Assembly: GCA_012800565.1 (NCBI GenBank) | Contig: JAAZIZ010000092.1 | Coordinates: forward strand, 1-6,007 | DNA from: Lentisphaerota bacterium | GTDB lineage: Bacteria > Verrucomicrobiota > Lentisphaeria > Oligosphaerales > Oligosphaeraceae | Length of the DNA stretch: 6,007 nt | Reading direction: 5' to 3' | In this document: piece by piece, positions 1 to 4,082 of the stretch | How positions within the stretch are numbered: position 1 is the stretch's first letter | Layout: every line of letters starts with the position of its first letter | Notes under the pieces: generated by a model | The model's database searches: none | The model's input: only the letters and a program-made list of their open reading frames with translations | Told to the model about the DNA's origin: nothing | Program-made: the position numbers and the translations under genes

Positions 1-884
1 CGCAGGCCGGACAATGGCACGCCGCCATAACCGAGCTTCTGGTAGCCGACGATCTGCTTGGCCACCCTGCGCAACTGCCGTTCCTGGAACTCTTCCTGCG
101 TGCCTTGCGCATCCTGCATCAGCGCGGAGCCCAGCGGAACCGAAAAATATATCCCCGGCCGGTAGCCATCGGCGAGATGCTGTGTCTCTTCCCAGCTCAA
201 CAGACATACCCGGGCCGCCACCATGACTGCAAACTCGCGCTTCTGCAAAAACCACTGCAGTTCCTGGGCTTTCTTCATATCCCAGCCTGCCTGCGTGACC
301 AGATAACTTGCGCCGGCCCGGAGTTTGCGCACCATTTTTGTGTACTGCAGGCACTGGTCCTCCGGCGTATATTTGAATGGATTCACCGTTGCCCCCAGGC
401 ATAGTCCCGGCCCAAAAAGTCCGGCAGCCTGCAGAATCTCCAGACTGTCCAAGTGCTCATGGACCGGATTGGCAGCAAGCTGTTCCTGGGATTGGCAATC
501 ACCGCTCACAGCCAGGAAATTCCGCAATCCCTGTGCCTTGGCATCAGCCAGAATGCCCTTCACCCGCGATAGGTTGCTGCCCTTGCCGCTGATGCTGATA
601 ATCACCGGCTTGCCACTGCCGGCGCTGATGGCTTCAGCCGCCAGATACGGATCGTGGCAGTCTTCCGAGAGCAGGCGATCAGTGACCACAAAAGCAAAAA
701 TCTGCGGTAAAGCGGCAAGTTCACGGCTCTTCTCTTTCAATAAGGCCAGAGCCGCAGCCGCTGGCTGACACGCCAGCGGGCTGTTAATCTCCAAAAAATA
801 CAGGAATCTCCCCTGCATCATGGAAGAGGCAAAACGGTTGTCACCGGAAAAGCTCAAATTGATCTGCTTGCGCTCGTCTGACAT
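1..884 (-). CDS. Methylenetetrahydrofolate reductase family protein, 3' end cut by the window edge
   Basis: The reverse strand is open from an ATG at 884-882 to base 1, giving 294 codons with no stop, so the C-terminus lies outside the window. The product resembles the FAD-dependent TIM-barrel family that reduces 5,10-methylene- to 5-methyl-tetrahydrofolate. Visible marks are an early strand FLEINSP with Glu32, where MTHFRs carry a conserved Glu; a GLRNFLAVSGD strand (residues 119-129) matching the family's GI.NI.AL.GD block with its flavin-contacting Asp; GATVNPF (174-180); and KLRAGASYLVTQAGWD (187-202), matching the AGA...TQ strand. The match is clear for the family but divergent from E. 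coli MetF, so I give no symbol. It may be the longer version found with a C-terminal MTHFR-associated domain. The ATG is the only one after an in-frame TAA upstream. Its ribosome site is weak (AGAG about 8 bases away). It follows gpsA by 50 bases on the same strand with no terminator, so cotranscription is likely. Confidence 0.85.
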   Translation of the reverse strand, partial: MSDERKQINLSFSGDNRFASSMMQGRFLYFLEINSPLACQPAAAALALLKEKSRELAALPQIFAFVVTDRLLSEDCHDPYLAAEAISAGSGKPVIISISGKGSNLSRVKGILADAKAQGLRNFLAVSGDCQSQEQLAANPVHEHLDSLEILQAAGLFGPGLCLGATVNPFKYTPEDQCLQYTKMVRKLRAGASYLVTQAGWDMKKAQELQWFLQKREFAVMVAARVCLLSWEETQHLADGYRPGIYFSVPLGSALMQDAQGTQEEFQERQLRRVAKQIVGYQKLGYGGVPLSGL

Positions 885-934
885 AGCGAGTCTCTGCCAA
901 TTACAGCTGCTTAGGAGCCGTATTTAACAACTCC

Positions 935-1963
935 TTATTCTCCAAAACGGTCCCAAGGAACCTGTACTTCTGCCTGGTGGTTTATTATCGCATCAAGCAT
1001 CATCAGCAACGGATAATCCTCCAGTCGGACCCGGCCGGAGGCCGCCTGCTGGCGCAAGGCCTGTGCGGTACTGCTCACTATGGCTACCGACTCCAAGGTC
1101 ACGTCGGCTAATTCCTTTTTTGCTTCCTGGAAAGACAAGCCACGCCCCAACAGCCGCCCCAGCTTGCGTGTCCGTCCGCCATAGACGGTCACGTACAGAT
1201 CACCGGCAGCGTAGGAAATGCAGTCCGGCTGTCCTCCCAGAAGACGGATCAGGCGACCCATCTCCCGCACACTCTGGCCGAACAAGGCCGCCGCCGGATT
1301 GTAGAACTCGGGACAGTCGATGCCGTGCTGGCGTTCAGTCATACCGACCGCCATGGTCACTGCCAGCGCGTAGGCATTCTTCAGAGCCACCGCGCATTCC
1401 AGGCCTTTGACATCGGTAGTACAGCGCACATGATAATACTCCGTGGCCAGCAGTTTGCGCTGCCACTGCAGCAGCTCCAAATCAGAACCGCAGAAAGCCA
1501 CCGCGGTATGCTGGCGGCGGATCAGCTCGTAGCTGGTGCATGGGCCACCGATGGCATGCAGCGGGCGCGGTTGCGCAAGCCTGCTTCCGATGGCCAGCGG
1601 GAAAGGCAGCAGGTTCCCGTCCGGCTGCGCTTCCAGTCCTTTGGTAACCAGAAGCACCGGCAATCGGTCAGGCAGCAGCGGCAGGACTTGTTCCTCGAAC
1701 CATTTAATGCCGAAACTGCTGATTCCTCCAATCAAAAGGTCACTGCCGGGCAGCACCTCCTGGAGTTGTTCAATCTGGTAAGCCTGGACGGCTTCCGGCA
1801 AGGTAAAATCCAGGCGGGGATGATAGCGGTTCTTCTGCACCGAAGCGATAATCTCCCGGTCCAGTGGCGTTCCTACCAGACGAATCTGATGGCCGTTATC
1901 GGCTGCAGGCACGCTCATGGCTGAGCCCATCATGCCGGAACCCACAATCGTTATGATGCTCAT
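935..1963 (-). CDS. gpsA: NAD(P)-dependent glycerol-3-phosphate dehydrogenase (divergent GpsA type)
   Basis: A cytoplasmic enzyme of 342 residues, the usual GpsA length, that interconverts dihydroxyacetone phosphate and sn-glycerol 3-phosphate to supply phospholipid synthesis. The N-terminus carries the Rossmann loop GSGMMG (8-13). VTKGLE (106-111) and GGPCTSYE (139-146, usually GGPS/GPSFA) follow. VALKNAYALA (192-201) contains Lys195, aligned with the catalytic lysine. AAGDLYVTVYGGRTRK (252-267) is the substrate and cofactor block. That last block reads YGGR-x-RK, as in eukaryotic GPD1 (YGGRNRK), rather than the usual bacterial QSRN, so this is an unusual branch. The start is supported by a GGAAGG ribosome site (plus-strand 1972-1977) 8 bases upstream. 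It is the first gene of a leftward unit with the MTHFR-like gene and is divergent from the HAD gene. Family assignment is firm; physiological direction and cofactor choice are not visible. Confidence 0.93.
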   Translation of the reverse strand: MSIITIVGSGMMGSAMSVPAADNGHQIRLVGTPLDREIIASVQKNRYHPRLDFTLPEAVQAYQIEQLQEVLPGSDLLIGGISSFGIKWFEEQVLPLLPDRLPVLLVTKGLEAQPDGNLLPFPLAIGSRLAQPRPLHAIGGPCTSYELIRRQHTAVAFCGSDLELLQWQRKLLATEYYHVRCTTDVKGLECAVALKNAYALAVTMAVGMTERQHGIDCPEFYNPAAALFGQSVREMGRLIRLLGGQPDCISYAAGDLYVTVYGGRTRKLGRLLGRGLSFQEAKKELADVTLESVAIVSSTAQALRQQAASGRVRLEDYPLLMMLDAIINHQAEVQVPWDRFGE

Positions 1964-1970
1964 CTAATAA

Positions 1971-1977
1971 CCCTTCC
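1971..1977 (-). promoter_or_regulatory. Ribosome binding site of gpsA
   Basis: On the minus strand this reads GGAAGGG, and its GGAAGG core lies 8 bases from the ATG at 1963. It is among the stronger ribosome sites in the window and fixes the gpsA start. It overlaps the left part of the palindrome at 1974-1985. Confidence 0.65.
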
Positions 1978-1985
1978 AATTGGAA
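1974..1985. repeat. 12-base perfect palindrome TTCCAATTGGAA
   Basis: The bases form a perfect self-complementary 12-mer next to the gpsA start and overlap its ribosome site. It could be a protein-binding half of the divergent control region, or a small mRNA structure masking the ribosome site. It may also be chance. There is no loop, so a stable hairpin is unlikely. Confidence 0.35.
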
Positions 1986-1999
1986 AAAAACATATACGA

Positions 2000-2030
2000 G
2001 TTATATTTTTGATAGTCTTAATAATATAAC
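2000..2030. promoter_or_regulatory. Operator-like inverted repeat in the divergent gpsA / HAD promoter region
   Basis: GTTATATT (2000-2007) and AATATAAC (2023-2030) are perfect inverted copies separated by 15 bases, inside the AT-rich heart of the 181-base gap between divergent genes. The size and spacing suit a dimeric DNA-binding regulator. The right arm also contains -10-like sequences in both directions: TATAAC on plus (2025-2030) and TATATT on minus (2023-2028). A bound protein could therefore block both units. No regulator can be named, and AT-rich DNA produces such repeats by chance fairly often. Confidence 0.4.
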
Positions 2031-2051
2031 CCGACTGTCTGCCGGGCGCAA
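2023..2051 (-). promoter_or_regulatory. Candidate promoter for the gpsA unit
   Basis: Reading leftward, TTGCGC (plus 2046-2051, three of six matches to TTGACA) and TATATT (plus 2023-2028, five of six matches to TATAAT) are separated by 17 bases. Transcription would start about 50 bases before the gpsA ATG. The -10 lies in the right arm of the inverted repeat. This is a consensus comparison by eye and the -35 is weak. Confidence 0.3.
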
Positions 2052-2144
2052 CTGATTATTGACCTTACCGGACAAAAAGTGTCCCACAATACTCAGAGAC
2101 GCCTGAACCCGCCCAAAAACACCTCGAAACAGGACAATACTGCC

Positions 2145-2711
2145 ATGTCGCATAAATTCGTCGCCCTGGATATCGGTGGCGTCTGCCTGCAGATTTTCAG
2201 GGAAAAGTTTTTCCCCCGCCAATTGCTGGCGGCTCCGCCCGCCGCCCTGCTCGAACTGGAAACTGCTTTCGAATGCGGGCGCATCAGTGCGCCAGAATGG
2301 CTGTCGCGCATCCGACAGCTTATGCCGGAATTGCAGCAGCTGCCCGACTCGGAATGCTGGCGGCGCTTCCGCAGTATCGTCGGGCCGGAGGTGCCTGGGA
2401 TCGCGGCCTTGGTCTCCCGCTGGGTCAGCCAGGGGCTCCGCATCATCTTTTTTTCCAATACCTCCTGTGTACACGCCGATGAGGTCTGGCGCAACATATC
2501 TTTCGCCGAACAGATATCAGACGCAGTTTACAGCTACGAGGCAGGATTTATGAAACCTGCCCCGGAAATATACCGCTGCTTCGAACAACGCTTTGGCGTA
2601 CCGGAGCTGTATCTGGACGACAATGCCGATAATATCCGCGCCGCCCGCCAATTAGGCTGGGAGAACGCGCGGCTTTTCACCAGCGCCAGCGAATTGCTGC
2701 AGGAGAGCTGA
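2145..2711 (+). CDS. HAD-superfamily hydrolase (subfamily IA-like phosphatase)
   Basis: A product of 188 residues with the four haloacid-dehalogenase motifs in order. Motif I is ALDIGGV, with nucleophile Asp9. Motif II is FFSNT (102-106), motif III is GFMKPAPEIY with Lys137, and motif IV is YLDDNADNI with Asp158/Asp159. Such enzymes usually hydrolyse small phosphate esters in the cytoplasm; the substrate cannot be read from the sequence. The residue two after the nucleophile is Gly, not the usual acid/base Asp, as in the DLGNV/DIGGV subgroup that includes E. coli YihX. A helical cap lies at about residues 15-95. I chose the ATG at 2145 because motif I starts six residues later, as is typical, and AGGA (2131-2134) lies 10 bases upstream. 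An in-frame GTG at 2079 would add 22 residues, with no ribosome site and no recognisable content. It is followed 3 bases later by the YqfO-like gene. Confidence 0.88.
   Translation: MSHKFVALDIGGVCLQIFREKFFPRQLLAAPPAALLELETAFECGRISAPEWLSRIRQLMPELQQLPDSECWRRFRSIVGPEVPGIAALVSRWVSQGLRIIFFSNTSCVHADEVWRNISFAEQISDAVYSYEAGFMKPAPEIYRCFEQRFGVPELYLDDNADNIRAARQLGWENARLFTSASELLQES
2701..2705 (+). promoter_or_regulatory. Ribosome binding site of the YqfO-like gene, inside the HAD gene end
   Basis: AGGAG lies 9 bases before the ATG at 2715 and within the last codons of the HAD gene, whose TGA ends at 2711. Placing it there couples translation of the two genes and supports one messenger. Confidence 0.7.
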
Positions 2712-2714
2712 CTG

Positions 2715-3035
2715 ATGCCGCAAAAACTCTTCCGCCTTGAGGTCTATATTCCGGCAACCCACCTTGAGCAGGTAAAGCAGGCACTGTTCGCCGCTGGCGC
2801 CGGAAAACTGGGAAATTATGACTGTTGCGCTTTTCAAAGCCGCGGTATAGGCCAGTTCCGGCCCTTGCCGGGAGCACGGCCCTTTCTCGGCAGCTGTGGC
2901 ACACTTGAGCAGGTCGAGGAATGGAAACTGGAACTGGTGCTGCTGGAGGAATGCCTGGCTGATGTCATCGCGGCCCTGAAAGCTGCCCATCCCTACGAGA
3001 CACCGGCCTATCAGTACTGGCCGGTGCAGAGCTGA
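2715..3035 (+). CDS. YqfO/NIF3 C-terminal-like single-domain protein
   Basis: A protein of 106 residues that matches the free-standing domain otherwise inserted in or fused to NIF3/YqfO-type proteins, with a ferredoxin-like fold related to CutA and PII. Diagnostic pieces are YIPATHLEQVKQALFAAGAG (11-30), GNYDCCAF (33-40), a GxGQFRPLPGARPFLG stretch (44-59) and LKAAHPYETPAY (88-99). It is probably cytoplasmic. The family has no well-established biochemical role; metal or nucleotide binding has been suggested for relatives, so I assign no function. Length is full for the stand-alone version (about 100-110). Its start has a good ribosome site and sits 3 bases after the HAD stop, so the two are almost certainly cotranscribed. 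The last codons contain a strong GC hairpin (3001-3026). Confidence 0.85.
   Translation: MPQKLFRLEVYIPATHLEQVKQALFAAGAGKLGNYDCCAFQSRGIGQFRPLPGARPFLGSCGTLEQVEEWKLELVLLEECLADVIAALKAAHPYETPAYQYWPVQS
3001..3026. other. GC-rich hairpin at the convergent junction
   Basis: CACCGGCC (3001-3008) and GGCCGGTG (3019-3026) form a perfect 8-base-pair stem with a 10-base loop. It overlaps the end of the YqfO-like coding region and lies about 30 bases beyond the stop of the convergent coiled-coil gene. No T-run follows on either strand, so it is not a standard intrinsic terminator. It could still define or protect a 3' end, or cause pausing. The stem also encodes conserved-looking residues, so it may be incidental. 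Confidence 0.4.
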
Positions 3036-3056
3036 CCACCGCGCAGCAGCGAACCG

Positions 3057-3788
3057 CTACTCTTCTTCTGCTTTCTTGCCCGTGAATTCATCCCAGAACA
3101 GATAATAGTTGATGCAGTCAATCTGATTCTTTAGCCCATCAATACGATTGCCTTTGCGGGCAAATTCCTGGGACAGTTTCTCAATCCTGCGTTCGTCATT
3201 GTTCTTTTCCGCCTCGGCAACTTTCTTGTCGTAAGCTTCTTTCTCTTTCATGTACTCGTCGTATCTCCGGTCCAAAGGACGACGCAACTGCTCGGCCTCT
3301 TTGACCAGGTCTTTCTTCAATTTCTTGATCTCACGGTCAAGCTTGCTGATCTTGCGCTGATTCTTGCGCTGAATCTTCTCATCGGTCTCGTCACTCAGAG
3401 TCTTCCGCTCCCGCATTTTCTCGCCCAGCTCATGGTACAGCGAAATTAAATCTGAGAGACGCTTCTCCTGAGTCTCCAGTTGCTGATCCGTAACTTTCGG
3501 ACGCTTCTCAGGACGCGAGAATTTCTTGAACAGCTCCAAGTCTTCTTTCTCCTCCGCAGTCAATTCCAGCGCGGCAGGTGCCGGCATCTCCACCTCAGCT
3601 TTCTCAGCTTTCTCGGCTTTCCTGACCCTCTCAGCTTTCTTACCTTTTTTAACCTTCCCGGCTTTCTCAGCTTTCTCCGGTTTTTCGGCTGGTGCCGGCA
3701 TGGCCAAGTCCTGATTCTCGGCAAAAGCCGTCATCCCCAGCCATAGCCCGGTGATCAACAATAACCATAATCTAATCAGAGGTCTCAT
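3057..3788 (-). CDS. Exported K/E-rich coiled-coil protein of unknown function
   Basis: The product has 243 residues. Residues 1-23 form a clear Sec signal peptide: basic start MRPLIR, hydrophobic core LWLLLITGLWLG, and cleavage motif AFA before Glu24. No lipobox Cys is present, so it should be released into the periplasm or outside. Residues 35-67 are low-complexity KAE/KK repeats, bounded by MPAPA at 30-34 and again at 68-72. From about 100 to 225 the sequence is highly charged with heptad-like spacing and is predicted helical coiled coil. A short aromatic tail follows (INYYLFWDEF, 226-235), with a lone Cys225. I recognise no named family. Resemblance to generic coiled-coil proteins is compositional and says little. 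The ATG has AGGAG and AGGA upstream. It is monocistronic or follows a tiny ORF. It might be a cell-envelope spacer, scaffold or chaperone, but nothing proves this. Confidence 0.85.
   Translation of the reverse strand: MRPLIRLWLLLITGLWLGMTAFAENQDLAMPAPAEKPEKAEKAGKVKKGKKAERVRKAEKAEKAEVEMPAPAALELTAEEKEDLELFKKFSRPEKRPKVTDQQLETQEKRLSDLISLYHELGEKMRERKTLSDETDEKIQRKNQRKISKLDREIKKLKKDLVKEAEQLRRPLDRRYDEYMKEKEAYDKKVAEAEKNNDERRIEKLSQEFARKGNRIDGLKNQIDCINYYLFWDEFTGKKAEEE
3577..3701. repeat. KAE-encoding 9-base repeats bounded by an 11-base direct repeat
   Basis: GGTGCCGGCAT occurs at 3577-3587 and 3691-3701, exactly 114 bases (38 codons) apart, and encodes the two MPAPA copies. Between them the 9-mer TCAGCTTTC occurs exactly at 3595, 3604, 3631 and 3667, all in the same nine-base register, with variants at 3613 and 3658. 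On the coding strand the unit gives KAE. Such in-frame repeats can expand or contract by slippage or recombination without breaking the reading frame. Confidence 0.75.
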
Positions 3789-3964
3789 TGTTCCTGCTCC
3801 TGCGCTTGTGTTGGTGACTGGATAAAATAACGTGGCTGCGCCACAAAACCATTATTGTACTGGTTAATGTAATCCGGTACAGCTGAAAAAACAATCGGAT
3901 GAATAAAAAATTTCCCGGAATAGCTTGCAATTATGAAAAACGGCATTAATTTAATCACCATCAT
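3785..3964 (-). CDS. Possible small ORF overlapping the coiled-coil gene start
   Basis: An ATG at 3964-3962 opens 59 codons ending in a TGA that overlaps the ATG of the coiled-coil gene (ATGA), a layout typical of coupled genes. The product would be hydrophobic at its start (MMVIKLMPFFIIASYSGKFF) and end in QAQEQEQ. Against it: the region is AT-rich like non-coding DNA, there is no clear ribosome site before either ATG, I recognise no family, and the QEQEQ tail simply encodes the ribosome site of the next gene. The reading frame can be extended to a TTG at 4009, but that lies inside the terminator loop and is implausible. Confidence 0.2.
   Translation of the reverse strand: MMVIKLMPFFIIASYSGKFFIHPIVFSAVPDYINQYNNGFVAQPRYFIQSPTQAQEQEQ
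3866..3894 (-). promoter_or_regulatory. Candidate promoter for the coiled-coil gene
   Basis: Reading leftward, TTGTTT (plus 3889-3894) and TACATT (plus 3866-3871) are spaced by 17 bases and would start transcription about 70 bases before the ATG at 3788. Matches are three and four of six. The -10 falls inside an imperfect 24-base palindrome (3857-3880, GTAC at each end). If this promoter is right, the small ORF at 3785-3964 would not be translated in full. Confidence 0.3.
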
Positions 3965-3995
3965 TTGGCGGATGATGATTCCTGAAATGGAATGA
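3933..3995 (+). other. 20-codon mini-ORF ending at the foot of the terminator
   Basis: ATG at 3933 opens 20 codons (begins MKNG, contains five Ile, one Trp, one Pro and four further Met) and stops with TGA at 3993-3995. The last base of that stop is the first base of the terminator stem. The position is what one expects of a leader peptide in attenuation. However, the codons are not proline-rich as they should be for proB, and the only ribosome-site-like bases (GGAA, 3917-3920) are 12 bases away. An ORF this short can arise by chance. Confidence 0.2.
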
Positions 3996-4031
3996 GGAAC
4001 GACCGACAATATTCGGTCGTTCCTTTTTTTT
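3995..4031 (+). terminator. Strong rho-independent terminator, rightward
   Basis: AGGAACGACCGA (3995-4006) and TCGGTCGTTCCT (4013-4024) pair perfectly over 12 bases around a six-base loop. The stem's last T opens an eight-T run (4024-4031). Read the other way there is no T-run after the stem, so it acts only on plus-strand transcripts. No plus-strand gene ends nearby; the nearest is the YqfO-like gene, 960 bases back and across an antisense gene. It could end antisense read-through, a small RNA, or a controlled leader of proB, which starts 52 bases after it. Confidence 0.88.
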
Positions 4032-4082
4032 CCTGCCGTTCCGATTCTGTTGCTGATTCTCTAACTGGTTAATTACAACATT

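Noticed and set aside
325..768. Plus-strand ORFs in the first 770 bases
   Set aside because: The minus strand is open through the whole region and encodes an MTHFR-family protein; the plus ORFs are its shadows.
885..934. GGAG...CTCC pairing between gpsA and the MTHFR-like gene as a terminator
   Set aside because: Only four base pairs and no T-run, so read-through is expected.
1325..1924. Plus-strand ORF of 199 codons opposite gpsA
   Set aside because: It is entirely inside gpsA, which has intact Rossmann and catalytic motifs. The plus product shows no family likeness or ribosome site.
2079..2144. GTG start adding 22 residues to the HAD protein
   Set aside because: No ribosome site precedes it, the extra residues are basic and unlike the family, and ATG at 2145 places motif I at the normal distance.
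2001..2474. Minus-strand ORF of 157 codons opposite the HAD gene
   Set aside because: HAD motifs I to IV lie in order on the plus strand; the antisense product is low-information.
3595..3675. CRISPR-like or satellite repeats
   Set aside because: The repeated 9-mers are coding KAE units in one frame, with no spacers and no conserved long repeat.
4032..4082. T-box or other known riboswitch before proB
   Set aside because: I could not find a T-box sequence or a recognisable aptamer core; only the terminator hairpin is clear.
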